From contig NZ_JACHXD010000003.1 in NCBI RefSeq assembly GCF_014191875.1, positions 186,001-250,000 on the forward strand: a stretch of 64,000 nucleotides of DNA, read 5' to 3'. Positions 8,123 through 18,527 of the stretch are shown here, piece by piece; position 1 is the first letter of the stretch, and the number at the start of each line of letters is the position of its first letter. The notes below the pieces were generated by a model that was not told the DNA's origin, searched no databases, and was given only the letters and a program-made list of their open reading frames with translations. This DNA comes from Pseudoduganella violacea. Lineage in GTDB: Bacteria; Pseudomonadota; Gammaproteobacteria; Burkholderiales; Burkholderiaceae_D. A program made the position numbers and the translations under genes.

Positions 8123-9865
8123 ATGGCAAAGATGACGGCGGCCGAAGCGGCTGTCCACGTTCTGGAAAAGGAAGGCGTGAGCGCGGCCTTCGGCGTGCCT
8201 GGCGCGGCCATCAATCCGCTGTACGCCGCGCTGAAAAAACGCAATAGCGTGCGCCATGTGCTGGCGCGCCATGTGGAGGGCGCTTCGCATATGGCCGAAG
8301 GCTATACCCGCGCCAAGGCGGGCAATATCGGCGTCTGCATCGGCACTTCCGGCCCGGCGGGCACGGATATGATCACCGGCCTGTATTCGGCCCAGGCGGA
8401 TTCGATCCCCATCCTCTGCATTACCGGCCAGGCGCCGCGCGCTCGCATGTTCAAGGAGGACTTCCAGGCAGTCGATATCGAGTCCATCGCCAAGCCAGTG
8501 ACCAAGTGGGCCGTGACCGTGCGCGAACCGGCCCAGGTGCCGCGCGTGTTCCAGCAGGCCTTCCACCTGATGCGTTCCGGCCGTCCCGGCCCCGTGCTGA
8601 TCGACCTGCCCTTCGACGTGCAGGTGGCGCAGATCGAGTTCGACCCGGACACCTACGAGCCGCTGCCGGTCTACAAGCCCGCCGCCAGCCGCGCCCAGAT
8701 CGAAAAGGCGCTGTCCATGCTGAACGAGGCCGAGCATCCGCTCATCACAGCGGGCGGCGGCATCATCAACGCCGATGCATCGCAATTGCTGGTGGAGTTT
8801 GCGGAGATCGTCAACGTGCCGGTAATCCCAACGCTGATGGGATGGGGCAGCATTCCGGACGACCATCCGCTGATGGCGGGCATGGCGGGCCTGCAGACCA
8901 GTCACCGCTACGGCAACGCCACGGTGCTGGCTTCGGACTTCATGCTGGGCATCGGCAACCGCTGGGCCAACCGTCATACCGGTTCGATCGAGGTCTTCAC
9001 CCAGGACCGCACCTTCGTCCACGTGGATATCGAACCGACCCAGATCGGGCGCGTGTTCGGGCCGGACTACGGCATCGTGTCGGATGCGGGCATCGCTCTG
9101 GCGCTGTTCGTGGAGGTGGCGCGCGAGTGGAAGGCGCAAGGCAAGCTGCGCGACCGCAGCGGCTGGGTGCATCAATGCCAGGAACGCAAGCGCACCATGC
9201 TGCGCCGTACCGACTACGAGAACGTGCCGGTCAAGCCGCTGCGCGTGTACGAGGAAATGAACAAGTTCTTTGGCCGCGACACGCGCTATGTTTCCAGCAT
9301 CGGCCTGTCGCAGATCGCAGCGGCGCAGTTCCTGCATGTGTACCACCCGCGCCACTGGATCAACTGCGGCCAGGCCGGCCCGCTGGGCTGGACGATTCCT
9401 GCGGCGCTGGGCGTGCGCTCCTCCGACCCGCATGGGGACATCGTGGCTGTGTCGGGCGACTACGATTTCCAGTTCCTGATCGAAGAGCTGGCCGTGGGCG
9501 CGCAATTCAAGCTGCCCTATATCCATGTGCTGGTGAATAACTCCTACCTGGGCCTGATCCGCCAGGCGCAACGCAATTTCGATATCGACTACTGCGTGCA
9601 GCTCGCCTTCGAGAACGTGAACGCGCCGGAACTGAACGGCTATGGCGTCGATCACGTCGCCGTGGTGGAAGGATTGGGCTGCAAGGCGATCCGCGTCTTC
9701 AAGCCGGACGAGATCATTCCCGCCTTCGAGAAAGCGCGAGAACTGATCAAGCAATACAGCGTGCCCGTGGTGGTGGAAGTGATCCTGGAGCGCGTGACCA
9801 ATATCGCCATGGGCACCGAGATTAACGCCATCAACGAATTCAACGACGTGCTGGACGTGGCCTGA
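8123..9865 (+). CDS. gcl: Glyoxylate carboligase
   Basis: A 580-residue thiamin-diphosphate enzyme that condenses two glyoxylates to tartronate semialdehyde and CO2. The motif [16 protein letters not shown] has Val where other TPP enzymes have the catalytic Glu (RHExGA), a hallmark of Gcl. The TPP-binding region follows the [15 protein letters not shown] segment, with Asn in [11 protein letters not shown]. The ATG at 8123 follows AGGAGATCGAT; the 27-residue extension upstream runs through the promoter and is rejected. It is the first gene of gcl-hyi-glxR-glycerate kinase-pyk, with gaps of 14-30 bases. Confidence 0.96.
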   Translation: MAKMTAAEAAVHVLEKEGVSAAFGVPGAAINPLYAALKKRNSVRHVLARHVEGASHMAEGYTRAKAGNIGVCIGTSGPAGTDMITGLYSAQADSIPILCITGQAPRARMFKEDFQAVDIESIAKPVTKWAVTVREPAQVPRVFQQAFHLMRSGRPGPVLIDLPFDVQVAQIEFDPDTYEPLPVYKPAASRAQIEKALSMLNEAEHPLITAGGGIINADASQLLVEFAEIVNVPVIPTLMGWGSIPDDHPLMAGMAGLQTSHRYGNATVLASDFMLGIGNRWANRHTGSIEVFTQDRTFVHVDIEPTQIGRVFGPDYGIVSDAGIALALFVEVAREWKAQGKLRDRSGWVHQCQERKRTMLRRTDYENVPVKPLRVYEEMNKFFGRDTRYVSSIGLSQIAAAQFLHVYHPRHWINCGQAGPLGWTIPAALGVRSSDPHGDIVAVSGDYDFQFLIEELAVGAQFKLPYIHVLVNNSYLGLIRQAQRNFDIDYCVQLAFENVNAPELNGYGVDHVAVVEGLGCKAIRVFKPDEIIPAFEKARELIKQYSVPVVVEVILERVTNIAMGTEINAINEFNDVLDVA

Positions 9866-9891
9866 GCGCTCGCCATCCAAGGAGACATGAT

Positions 9892-10671
9892 ATGCCCACA
9901 TTCGCCGCCAATCTGACCATGCTGTTCAACGAGCTGCAATTCCTCGACCGTTTCGGCGCCGCCGCCAAGGCTGGCTTCACGGGCGTGGAATTCCTCTTCC
10001 CCTACGACTTCGAGCCGGAGCGGATTGCCGCCCAACTGGACAAGCACCAGCTGCAAATGGTGCTGCACAATCTGCCGGCCGGGAACTGGGCGGCGGGAGA
10101 GCGCGGCATCGCCTGCCATCCGGGCCGGGTGCAGGAGTTCCGCGACGGCGTGGAGCAGGCCATCCGCTATGCGAAGGTGCTGGGCACGCAGCGCATCAAC
10201 TGCCTGGTCGGCATCCTGCCGCAGGGTGTGGAGCGCGCCGCCGCGCAGCAAGTCTTGGTGCAGAACCTGAAATTCGCGGCCGAGCGTCTGAAGGAAGAAG
10301 GCTTGCCGCTGCTGGTCGAACCGATCAACACCTTCGACATTCCCGGCTTCTTCCTGTCCGGTACGCGCCAGGCGCTGGAGCTGATCGACGCTGTAGCTTC
10401 GGACAACCTCTTCCTGCAATACGACATCTACCACATGCAGCGCATGGAGGGCGAGCTGGCGGCCACGATCAAGGCCAATCTGCACCTGATCCGGCATATC
10501 CAGCTGGCCGACAATCCGGGCCGTTTCGAACCCGGCACCGGCGAAATCAATTACCGCTACCTGCTCGCCCTGCTGGATGAGATCAAGTACCAGGGCTGGG
10601 TGGGCTGCGAATACAAGCCGCGCAACGGCACGGTCGATGGCCTGGGCTGGCGCGGCGCCCTCGCCGCCTGA
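9892..10671 (+). CDS. hyi: Hydroxypyruvate isomerase
   Basis: A 259-residue xylose-isomerase-like TIM barrel (MPTFAANLTMLFNELQFLDR, the usual Hyi N-terminus). It interconverts hydroxypyruvate and tartronate semialdehyde. The metal and substrate ligands sit in LLVEPINTFDIPG, LQYDIYHMQRMEG, HIQLADNPGR and GCEYKP. Length agrees with E. coli Hyi (258). It lies 26 bases after gcl, with AAGGAGA upstream, and is the standard partner of gcl and glxR. Confidence 0.95.
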   Translation: MPTFAANLTMLFNELQFLDRFGAAAKAGFTGVEFLFPYDFEPERIAAQLDKHQLQMVLHNLPAGNWAAGERGIACHPGRVQEFRDGVEQAIRYAKVLGTQRINCLVGILPQGVERAAAQQVLVQNLKFAAERLKEEGLPLLVEPINTFDIPGFFLSGTRQALELIDAVASDNLFLQYDIYHMQRMEGELAATIKANLHLIRHIQLADNPGRFEPGTGEINYRYLLALLDEIKYQGWVGCEYKPRNGTVDGLGWRGALAA

Positions 10672-10701
10672 AGCAATCCAATAACACTCAAGGAGATCAA
10701 C

Positions 10702-11589
10702 ATGGCAAAAGTAGGTTTTATCGGTCTTGGCATCATGGGCGGCCCGATGGCGGGCCATCTGCAGGCGGGCGGGCATAAGCTGTATTTGCACGACCTGAAA
10801 AATCCGCCGGCGAATTTGGTGGAGCACCACGCCACGGTCTGCACCTCCGCCGCCGAAGTGGCCAAGCGCGCCGACATCATCTTCATCATGGTGCCGGATA
10901 CGCCCCACGTCGAATCCGCCCTGTTCGGCAAAGACGGCGTGGCCGCTGGCCTGAGCGCGGGCAAAATCGTGGTCGATATGAGTTCCATCTCGCCCATCGC
11001 CACCAAGGAATTCGCCAAGAAGATCAACAAGAAGAGCTGCGCCTATCTGGATGCGCCGGTATCGGGCGGCGAAGTGGGCGCGAAAGCGGCATCGCTGACC
11101 ATCATGGTGGGCGGCCCGCAGGAAGCCTTCGATACCGTCAAGCCCCTGTTTGAGCTGATGGGCAAGAACATCACCCTGGTGGGCGGCAATGGCGATGGCC
11201 AGACCACCAAGGTCGCCAACCAGATCATCGTCGCCCTGAATATCCAGGCGGTGGCGGAGGCGCTGCTGTTCGCCTCCAAGGCGGGCGCCGATCCGGCCAA
11301 GGTACGCGAGGCGCTGATGGGCGGTTTCGCTTCCTCGCGCATCCTGGAAGTGCATGGCGAGCGCATGGTGAAGCGCACCTTCAATCCAGGCTTCCGCATC
11401 GAGCTGCATCAGAAGGATCTGAATCTGGCGCTGCAAGGCGCGAAGACGCTGGGCGTGTCGCTGCCGAATACGTCCACGGCGCAGGAGCTGATGAATGCCT
11501 GCGCGGCCAATGGCTTGAGCGGATTGGATCACTCGGCGCTGTGCCAGGCCATCGAGTTGATGTCCAACCACAAGATCGCGCAAGCCTGA
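10702..11589 (+). CDS. glxR: 2-Hydroxy-3-oxopropionate (tartronate semialdehyde) reductase
   Basis: A 295-residue beta-hydroxyacid dehydrogenase that reduces tartronate semialdehyde to D-glycerate with NAD(P)H. It has the N-terminal dinucleotide motif VGFIGLGIMGGPMA, the substrate-binding motif DAPVSGGEVGA and the catalytic lysine in QTTKVANQIIV. AAGGAGATCAAC precedes the ATG. It sits 30 bases after hyi in the same operon. GarR and GlxR are close homologues; the gcl-hyi context favours the glyoxylate enzyme. Confidence 0.94.
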   Translation: MAKVGFIGLGIMGGPMAGHLQAGGHKLYLHDLKNPPANLVEHHATVCTSAAEVAKRADIIFIMVPDTPHVESALFGKDGVAAGLSAGKIVVDMSSISPIATKEFAKKINKKSCAYLDAPVSGGEVGAKAASLTIMVGGPQEAFDTVKPLFELMGKNITLVGGNGDGQTTKVANQIIVALNIQAVAEALLFASKAGADPAKVREALMGGFASSRILEVHGERMVKRTFNPGFRIELHQKDLNLALQGAKTLGVSLPNTSTAQELMNACAANGLSGLDHSALCQAIELMSNHKIAQA

Positions 11590-11619
11590 TCCTTTTATTC
11601 ACGCAGAGAGGACAAAACC

Positions 11620-12888
11620 ATGGCCGTCAACCATCCCCGCCAGTTCCTGCGGGAGCTGTACCAATCCGCCCTTGCCGCCGTCAGCGCCAGCGGGCGCCTG
11701 CCTCCCTTCCTGCCCGCCCCGCCGGACAAGGGGCGCACCCTGGTGATCGGCGCCGGCAAAGGCGCGGCGGCCATGGCGCAGGCGGTGGAGCGCAACTGGC
11801 AAGGCCCGCTTTTCGGCCTGGTGGTGACGCGCTACGGCCATGGTGCGCCCTGCGAGCGCATCGAGGTGGTCGAAGCGGCGCATCCAGTGCCCGACGAAGC
11901 GGGCCACCGCGCGGCCCAGCGCATGCTGGACATGGTGCAGGGGCTGGGCAAGGACGATCTGGTGCTCTGCCTGATTTCGGGCGGTGGCTCGGCCCTGCTC
12001 GCGCTGCCCGCCGAGGGCATCAGCCTGCAGCAGAAGCAGGCGCTGAACAAGGCTTTGCTGCACAGCGGTGCCACCATCGCCGAGATGAATTGCGTGCGCA
12101 AGCATCTTTCCGCCATCAAGGGCGGCCGCCTGGCGCTGGCCTGCGGCAAGGCCCGCGTGGTGACGCTGCTGATTTCCGATGTGCCGGGCGACGATCCGCG
12201 CATCATCGCCAGCGGCCCTACCCTGGTCGACGCCAGCACCAGCGCCGAAGCGCTGGCCATCCTGCATAAATACTGCATCGAGATTCCGGCCAATGTCTAC
12301 CGCCACCTCTCTTCCGCCGTCAGCGAAACGCCCAAGCCCGGCGATGCGCGCTTCGAAGGGCATAGCCATCATGTGATCGCCAAGGCGCAGGATGCGCTGG
12401 AAGCGGCGGCCGCCACGGCGCGCACGGCCGGCATCACGCCCTACATCCTGTCCGACGGGATCGAGGGAGAGGCGCGCGACATCGGCTTGATGCACGCCGC
12501 GCTGGCGCGCCAGATCGTGGCGCGCAACCAGCCTTTCGCGCGGCCCTGCGTGCTGCTGTCGGGCGGCGAAACCACGGTCACAGTGCGCGGCAACGGCCGT
12601 GGCGGACGCAATGTGGAATTCCTGCTCAGCCTCGCCATTGCGCTGGAAGGCGCGCCCGGCGTGTATGCCCTGGCCTGCGATACCGATGGCATCGACGGTT
12701 CGGAAGACAACGCCGGCGCGCTCTACCAGCCTGACACGCTGGCGCGGGCCGAAGCGCGCGAGCTGCGGCCGCGCGCCCTGCTCGACAACAACGATGGCTA
12801 TGGTTTCTTCAGCGCGCTGGACGATCTGATCGTCAGCGGGCCGACCCGCACCAATGTCAACGACTTCCGCGCCATCCTTATCCTGTGA
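11620..12888 (+). CDS. ttuD: Glycerate 2-kinase, MOFRL family
   Basis: A 422-residue class II glycerate kinase. It has the N-terminal DUF4147 nucleotide-binding part (LVIGAGKGAAAMAQAVE; LISGGGSALLALP) and the C-terminal MOFRL domain (GGETTVTVRGNGRGGRN; ACDTDGIDGSEDNAGA). This class phosphorylates D-glycerate to 2-phosphoglycerate, unlike the GlxK/GarK family. It follows glxR by 30 bases and precedes pyk by 14, so glycerate is routed through 2-phosphoglycerate and PEP to pyruvate within one operon. The symbol follows the common name for this family. Confidence 0.92.
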   Translation: MAVNHPRQFLRELYQSALAAVSASGRLPPFLPAPPDKGRTLVIGAGKGAAAMAQAVERNWQGPLFGLVVTRYGHGAPCERIEVVEAAHPVPDEAGHRAAQRMLDMVQGLGKDDLVLCLISGGGSALLALPAEGISLQQKQALNKALLHSGATIAEMNCVRKHLSAIKGGRLALACGKARVVTLLISDVPGDDPRIIASGPTLVDASTSAEALAILHKYCIEIPANVYRHLSSAVSETPKPGDARFEGHSHHVIAKAQDALEAAAATARTAGITPYILSDGIEGEARDIGLMHAALARQIVARNQPFARPCVLLSGGETTVTVRGNGRGGRNVEFLLSLAIALEGAPGVYALACDTDGIDGSEDNAGALYQPDTLARAEARELRPRALLDNNDGYGFFSALDDLIVSGPTRTNVNDFRAILIL

Positions 12889-12902
12889 ACGAAGGAACCG
12901 CC

Positions 12903-14327
12903 ATGCGCCGCGAACGCAAAGCCAAAATCGTCGCCACCCTCGGCCCGGCCAGCTCGGACCGGGCCACCATCCAAGCCCTGTGCGAAGCCGGAGCCGATGT
13001 CTTCCGCTTCAACTTCAGCCATGGCTCCCATGCCGACCACCAGCACCGCTACGACAGCGTGCGAGAGATCGAGACGGCTCTGGGCCGTCCCATTGCCATC
13101 CTGGCCGACCTGCAAGGACCAAAGCTGCGCGTAGGCCAGATCGCGGGCGGCGCGGCGCAGCTGATCGCAGGCTCTGAATTCGTACTGGACCAGAATCCGG
13201 CGCCCGGCAACGCAACGCGCGTCTGCCTGCCGCACCCCGAGCTGTTCGCCGCCGTGCGGGCCGGCCAGTCCCTGCTGCTGGACGACGGCAAGCTGCGCCT
13301 GGAAGTGCTGGCCCGCGATGCGGCCGGCATCCGCACCCGCGTAGTCAACGGCGGCCTGCTGTCCGACCGCAAAGGCGTGAACGTGCCGGACGCCGTGCTG
13401 CCGATTCCCGCCCTCACCGCCAAGGACCGCGCCGATCTGGACTTCGCCCTGTCGCTGGGCGTGGACTGGGTGGCGCTTTCCTTCGTCCAGCGCCCCGAGG
13501 ATCTGCAGGAAGCGCATGCGCTGATCCAGGGCCGCGCCGGCCTGCTGGCCAAGCTGGAAAAGCCGGCCGCGCTGGAAAAGCTGGAGGAAATCGTCGCCCT
13601 GTCGGATGCCTTGATGGTGGCGCGCGGCGACCTGGGCGTGGAGCTGCCGCCGGAGCGTGTGCCGGGCGTGCAGAAGCGCATCGTGCGCGTGTGCCGCAAG
13701 CATGGCAAGCCGGTGGTGATCGCCACGCAGATGCTGGAATCGATGATCTCAGCCCCGGTGCCGACGCGGGCCGAAGCATCCGACGTGGCCAACGCCGTGT
13801 ATGAAGGAGCGGACGCCGTAATGCTGTCGGCCGAATCGGCCAGCGGCGCCTACCCTGTGCAGGCGGTCGCCATCATGAACCGCATCCTGGCCGAAGTGGA
13901 ACGCGATCCGCTCTACCCCAAGCTGATCGACGCCCAGCACGAAGCGCCCTTGCCCACGCGCGGCGACGCCATCTGTTCGGCCCTGCGCAATGCCGGCGCG
14001 GTACTCGGCGTGGCCGCCACCGTTACTTACACCACCTCCGGCCACACCAGCCTGCGCGCCGCGCGCGAACGGGCCATGGCGCCTATTCTCAGCATCACGC
14101 CGCGACGCGAAACGGCACGCCGCCTGGCGCTGGCCTGGGGCGTGCACAGCACCATCAGCCCGGACGTCAGCAATGTGGACGAGATGGTGGCGGCGGCCTG
14201 CCGCACCGCCTTGCGCGAAGGCTTCGTTCAACCCGGCGACCAGATCGCCATCGCCGCCGGTTTCCCTTTCGGCCAACCAGGCAGCACCAACCTGCTGCGC
14301 CTGGCCGAAATCTGGCCGCAGGGATAA
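12903..14327 (+). CDS. pyk: Pyruvate kinase encoded in the glyoxylate operon
   Basis: A 474-residue pyruvate kinase (PEP + ADP to pyruvate + ATP). Motifs include the N-terminal RRERKAKIVATLGPASSD, ILADLQGPKLRVG, AKLEKPAALEKLEEI and VARGDLGVELPPE, the last with the metal and substrate residues. The ATG at 12903 has GAAGGAA nine bases upstream. A GTG at 12885 overlaps the glycerate kinase stop and is less likely. Its position makes it a pathway-dedicated isozyme that completes conversion of glyoxylate to pyruvate. A second pyk elsewhere in the genome is expected but cannot be seen here. Confidence 0.94.
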   Translation: MRRERKAKIVATLGPASSDRATIQALCEAGADVFRFNFSHGSHADHQHRYDSVREIETALGRPIAILADLQGPKLRVGQIAGGAAQLIAGSEFVLDQNPAPGNATRVCLPHPELFAAVRAGQSLLLDDGKLRLEVLARDAAGIRTRVVNGGLLSDRKGVNVPDAVLPIPALTAKDRADLDFALSLGVDWVALSFVQRPEDLQEAHALIQGRAGLLAKLEKPAALEKLEEIVALSDALMVARGDLGVELPPERVPGVQKRIVRVCRKHGKPVVIATQMLESMISAPVPTRAEASDVANAVYEGADAVMLSAESASGAYPVQAVAIMNRILAEVERDPLYPKLIDAQHEAPLPTRGDAICSALRNAGAVLGVAATVTYTTSGHTSLRAARERAMAPILSITPRRETARRLALAWGVHSTISPDVSNVDEMVAAACRTALREGFVQPGDQIAIAAGFPFGQPGSTNLLRLAEIWPQG

Positions 14328-14503
14328 GGGATTGGGTGCGGCCGGTGTGGTCAATCCGATACAGTGCAAGCGCCACGCCAGCTCCCGGCTCTTCAACTGC
14401 ATCAAGAACATGCGCACTTAACTTGCCCATTCCGTCTCTGTCCCGTCTAATCATAATCGAAACGGCAACACCCCACATACACCATAAATCAGGAGACAAG
14501 AGC

Positions 14504-15325
14504 ATGCAGAACCCAATGGCTATCCTCGCCGCCAGCGCTTTTTCCATGCTGGCCCTGTGCGGCCCGCAACAAGCCATGGCGGCCGACTGGAGCGACACAT
14601 CGATAGGCTACCGCTACGGCACGCGCTATGCCGAGCCTTACAACAGCGCAGACATCAAGAAAAGCATCCTCAACGTAACCCACGCCAGCGGCTACAAATA
14701 CGGCACGAACTTCATGAACCTGGACTTCCTGATGTCGGACGGGAAGGACGCCAATGCCAACGAAGCCTATCTGCTTTACCGCCACACGCTCGATATCGGC
14801 AAGGTCAGTGGACGCGAATTCAAATTCGGCCCGGTGCGCGGCCTGGGCTTCACCGCCGGCCTGGACCTGAACACCAAGAACGATCCCGGCTACGGCTCGA
14901 AAAAGCGCATGTTCGTGGCTGGTCCCACGCTGATGCTGGACGTGCCGGGCTTCCTGAACGTGAGCCTGGTCGCGCTATGGGAGAGCAACAAGCCGGTGGG
15001 CGTGGCGGAGCGCTACAGCTACGACACGCACGCCATGCTGAACGCGGTGTGGGGCATTCCGGTCGGCTCCCTGCCGCTCAGCTTCGAGGGCTACCTGAAC
15101 TACATCGCGGCCAAGGGCAAGAATGAGTACGGCGGCCCGACTTCGGCCGAAACCAATCTGGAAATGATGCTGATGTATGACGCCAGCGGCGCCTTGAGCC
15201 TGCCGAAGAACAGCTTCCGCCTTGGCCTGCAATACCAGTACTGGCGCAATAAATTCGGCAATCCGCACAATGTTCCGGGCAGCCTGGCGAAAACGCCGAT
15301 GGTGCGCGCGGAGTACCACTTCTAA
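14504..15325 (+). CDS. Tsx-like outer-membrane channel protein
   Basis: A 273-residue protein with a signal peptide (MQNPMAILAASAFSMLALCG, cleavage probably after AMA at about residue 26). It shows alternating beta-strand patterns and ends in an aromatic C-terminal strand (MVRAEYHF), as outer-membrane beta barrels do. The segment SIGYRYGTRYAEP and the overall size resemble the nucleoside-specific channel family Tsx. AGGAGA precedes the ATG. A gap of 176 bases after pyk suggests its own promoter. In this context it may admit nucleosides or purine degradation products; that is inference. Confidence 0.75.
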   Translation: MQNPMAILAASAFSMLALCGPQQAMAADWSDTSIGYRYGTRYAEPYNSADIKKSILNVTHASGYKYGTNFMNLDFLMSDGKDANANEAYLLYRHTLDIGKVSGREFKFGPVRGLGFTAGLDLNTKNDPGYGSKKRMFVAGPTLMLDVPGFLNVSLVALWESNKPVGVAERYSYDTHAMLNAVWGIPVGSLPLSFEGYLNYIAAKGKNEYGGPTSAETNLEMMLMYDASGALSLPKNSFRLGLQYQYWRNKFGNPHNVPGSLAKTPMVRAEYHF

Positions 15326-15330
15326 AGAAG

Positions 15331-18300
15331 CTAAACGGCCGGCGCAACGCAGCGCTCGATCATCGCCAGCAGCACGGCAATGTCGATCGGCTTGGCGAGC
15401 CAAGCGCTGGCCCCGGCCTGCATGCACAGCTGCTCGTCCTTCACCCGCGCGTCGCCGCTCATGGCGATAATGGGCAGTTGGCGCAAACTGGGCGTGGCGC
15501 GGATGCTGCGCATGGCCTCATAGCCGTCCATCACCGGCATCGACACATCCATCAGCACCAGCGCCGTATCGGGATGATCGGCCAGCCGCTCCAGCGCGGC
15601 GCGGCCGTGCTCCGCTTCCACCACCTGCATGCCGCGCCCGGACAGCAGCGTGCCAAGTGAAAAAACATTGCGCATATCGTCATCCACCAGCAGCACCTTC
15701 TTGCCATCCAGCGTGGGATACGCGCCATACGGCGGCAACGGCGCCGCGCGCTGCGGCGATGGTTTGTAGGCCGGTGCGGCTTCCAGCGGCAGATACAGGA
15801 TGAAAGTGCTGCCCGGCCCCTCGTTCGGTTGCAGGCGCAGCGCGCCGCCCATCTGGCAGGCCAGCTGGCGCGAAATAGACAGGCCCAGGCCCGCGCCGCC
15901 GTAACTGCGGCCGATGCTGCCATCGGCCTGGCGGAAAGCCTCGAAAATCAGCTCGCGCTTGGAAGGCGGCACGCCGATGCCGCTGTCGCGCACGGCGATG
16001 CTGAGCGCGGGCACGGTCAATACGCCTTCGGCCAGATCCATCCGTATCATCACGGCGCCGCGCGCGGTGAACTTGAAGGCATTCGACAGCAGGTTTTTCA
16101 GCACCTGGCGCGTGCGGTCCAGATCAATGCATACCAGTTGCGGCAAGGCGCCGGCATACTCGACGCGGAATTCCAGGCCTTTGGCTTCGGCCTCGGGCCT
16201 GAAGGCCGGCAGCAGCGTCTCGCATATCTGACGGCTGGCCACCTGCTCCAGGCTCAGCGCAACCCGGCCGCTGCCCGAGCGCGAGAGGTCGAGAATGTCG
16301 TTGATCAGGGCCAGCAAATCCTTGCCGGCCTGTTGGATGATGCCGGCGTATTCGGTCTGTTTGGCCGTCAGGTTGCCCTCGCGGTTTTCACGCAGCACGG
16401 CAGCCAGCACCAGCATGCTGTTCAAGGGCGTGCGCAATTCGTGCGAGACATTCGCCAGGAATTCGGAGCGGAAGGTGTTCACCCGCTCCAGCTCCGCATT
16501 ATTCTGCCGCAGGGCTTCCTGCTGCAGGCGCAGCTCCTCGGCCTGTTGCTGGGTCTTTTCCAGGAGCACTTCGGTGCGGTGGCGCGACATGCTGACGCCG
16601 ATGCTGGCGGCGATGCTGTCGCGCGCCCGCTCCAGGAATTCTCGCTCGGTGCCGCTGAAGGGCCGCAAGCAGGCCAGTTCCAAAGCACCCACCACGCTGC
16701 CCGCATGCAGCAGGGGCAGCGCCGCCAGCGCCGTGGCGTCACAGGAACCGAGGGCTGAGGCGATGCCCAGATAGCCAGGCGGCACCTGGCTCAGAAAGAT
16801 GGCGCGCCGGTCGCGCGCAGCCTGGCCCAGCACGCCCTCGCCTTGCAACAGGCGACCGGGCCGGGCCAACTGGCCATTCAGCGCATAGCCCACGCTCAGG
16901 CAGAGCTGCCCGCCCCCCTCCTGCAAAAGATAGATCGCGCCAGCCCCCGCGTCCAGACGCCGCGCCAGATAGCCCAAGGCCGCCTCCGCCCCGGTCTCGG
17001 CGGAAAACTCCCCCCGCATCAAATCACCCAACTCATTGAGGCCTGTCTTCAGCCAGTCACGCGCGTTTTCATCGGCGCGATGCTGGCGCAGTGCCTGCAT
17101 CATCTGGACGAAGGCGCCATCCAGGGCAGCTTGCATGCGGCCCATGCTGCGCAAGGCGCCCACCAGCCGTCCTGCTTCATTGCGGCCTACCGCCATGCCG
17201 TCCAGCGGTGGCGGCGAAGCAGGCTTCAAGGCCTGGTCCATATCGCCGCTGGCGATGGCCTCAACCGTATGCAGGCGCGCCTCGGTATCTTCGGTCATGG
17301 TCTGCGCCGCATGCATGGTCTGGGCCATGGGCACCGTGACTGACCGCACCACGCGCACGCCGAAACCCACCATCAGCACGGCCAGCGCGCCCAACGCCAA
17401 GGACAAATTGCGCCGGGTGCTTTCCAGCCCGTCCACTCTTCCGGCCAGCACCGTTTCCAACGCCGCCAGCGTATTGCCGCTCAAACGCTGCTGCGCGTCG
17501 AGCGCCCCGCTCAGGCGCACAAAATACTCCCATGGCGCCGCATCCAGGCGGTTGGGATGCACCACCGCTTGCGCCGCTTCCGCCAAGGCTGAGGCGCCGT
17601 CATCCAGGCTGGCCCGGACCAAAGGGCTTAAACTCTTTGCCAGTTCGGGGTCGGCGTCGGCGGCGTAATCCAGCAAGGCGCGGATGGCGTTCAGGTGATA
17701 GCCGGCCCGGTCGATCAACCCGTGCAAGACCAGGCGCTCTTCCTGCCCTGCCTGATGCCGCGACAGCGCCGCCGCGCCGCCGCCGCGCAGGCGGCTCATG
17801 GTGTCGGCCAGCTGAGGGGCTTCCACCAGGGCCGCATTCATCAGAAAATAGGAGCTGGCCGCAGGGTCGAGACGCAGGCCGAAATGGTCGATCAGCTTTT
17901 CATGCAGTTTGAGCAGGCGCGTCACCAGCTGGTTGTGCGCGTCGAAGCTGCCGTTGGCGGACAGCGTGCGTACGCCGCGCCGCGTCAGCAAGGCTTGCCA
18001 CTGGTCGCGCACCTGCTGGAAATCGGCCAGCAAGGCCGTATCGCCAAGCGCCAGCAGCAAGGTCTCCGTGGCAAAGAAACCCTTGTCCACCGCCTGCCGG
18101 CTGGCAGCCAATCCCGCTTCGGCCTCGTTAAAGCCCAGGTCGGCCATGGTGGACAAGCCACGGTGCTGCTGCAAGCCGCGCAACAAGGCGAGCAGCGCCC
18201 GGGTCGGCGCGATGCCGCGTGCTTCCTGGCGCGCCACTTCGATGGCCTTGTTCGACTCGTGCAGGAACAGGCCGAAAGGCAAGGCGACCAGCACCGTTCC

Positions 18301-18384
18301 CATTGCGGCAAGCAAGAGGAAAGTTTGCCATAACAGCAAGCGGCTGAGCAGGGTTTTCATGGCGCGGCGAAAAAGACGAGCCAT
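15331..18384 (-). CDS. Hybrid sensor histidine kinase with GAF and receiver domains
   Basis: A 1017-residue membrane sensor. Order: transmembrane helix at about 12-36, periplasmic helical sensor of the nitrate/nitrite-sensing type (RGLQQHRGLSTMADLG) to about 310, second membrane helix (LALGALAVLMVGFGV), HAMP-like linker, cytoplasmic GAF domain (about 440-590), coiled coil, HisKA with H648 (NVSHELRTPLNSML), HATPase with G boxes (DSGIGVPPSKR, GGAGLGLSISRQLA) and a C-terminal receiver with D946 (LVLMDVSMPVMDGYEA). The domain plan resembles hybrid kinases that await a separate phosphotransfer protein. The start could also be the internal ATG at 18360; neither has a clear ribosome site. Its stop is five bases from that of the porin gene. 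Confidence 0.9.
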   Translation of the reverse strand: MARLFRRAMKTLLSRLLLWQTFLLLAAMGTVLVALPFGLFLHESNKAIEVARQEARGIAPTRALLALLRGLQQHRGLSTMADLGFNEAEAGLAASRQAVDKGFFATETLLLALGDTALLADFQQVRDQWQALLTRRGVRTLSANGSFDAHNQLVTRLLKLHEKLIDHFGLRLDPAASSYFLMNAALVEAPQLADTMSRLRGGGAAALSRHQAGQEERLVLHGLIDRAGYHLNAIRALLDYAADADPELAKSLSPLVRASLDDGASALAEAAQAVVHPNRLDAAPWEYFVRLSGALDAQQRLSGNTLAALETVLAGRVDGLESTRRNLSLALGALAVLMVGFGVRVVRSVTVPMAQTMHAAQTMTEDTEARLHTVEAIASGDMDQALKPASPPPLDGMAVGRNEAGRLVGALRSMGRMQAALDGAFVQMMQALRQHRADENARDWLKTGLNELGDLMRGEFSAETGAEAALGYLARRLDAGAGAIYLLQEGGGQLCLSVGYALNGQLARPGRLLQGEGVLGQAARDRRAIFLSQVPPGYLGIASALGSCDATALAALPLLHAGSVVGALELACLRPFSGTEREFLERARDSIAASIGVSMSRHRTEVLLEKTQQQAEELRLQQEALRQNNAELERVNTFRSEFLANVSHELRTPLNSMLVLAAVLRENREGNLTAKQTEYAGIIQQAGKDLLALINDILDLSRSGSGRVALSLEQVASRQICETLLPAFRPEAEAKGLEFRVEYAGALPQLVCIDLDRTRQVLKNLLSNAFKFTARGAVMIRMDLAEGVLTVPALSIAVRDSGIGVPPSKRELIFEAFRQADGSIGRSYGGAGLGLSISRQLACQMGGALRLQPNEGPGSTFILYLPLEAAPAYKPSPQRAAPLPPYGAYPTLDGKKVLLVDDDMRNVFSLGTLLSGRGMQVVEAEHGRAALERLADHPDTALVLMDVSMPVMDGYEAMRSIRATPSLRQLPIIAMSGDARVKDEQLCMQAGASAWLAKPIDIAVLLAMIERCVAPAV

Positions 18385-18527
18385 TTCATTCTATGGCAGC
18401 TTCGGTCACTTGCAAACTTGAATTATCGGCTTGGCTCGCTTGCATTGTTGCCGGATTCGCCAGTGCCATGGACGGCGCCGCCGCGCATGCGTATATTGCA
18501 GGAATCGCCTTTAGCTAAAGCCTTGCT

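Noticed and set aside
14329..14357. Possible terminator after pyk (GGATTG...CAATCC)
   Set aside because: Only a six-base stem with a large GC loop and no T run; too weak to annotate.
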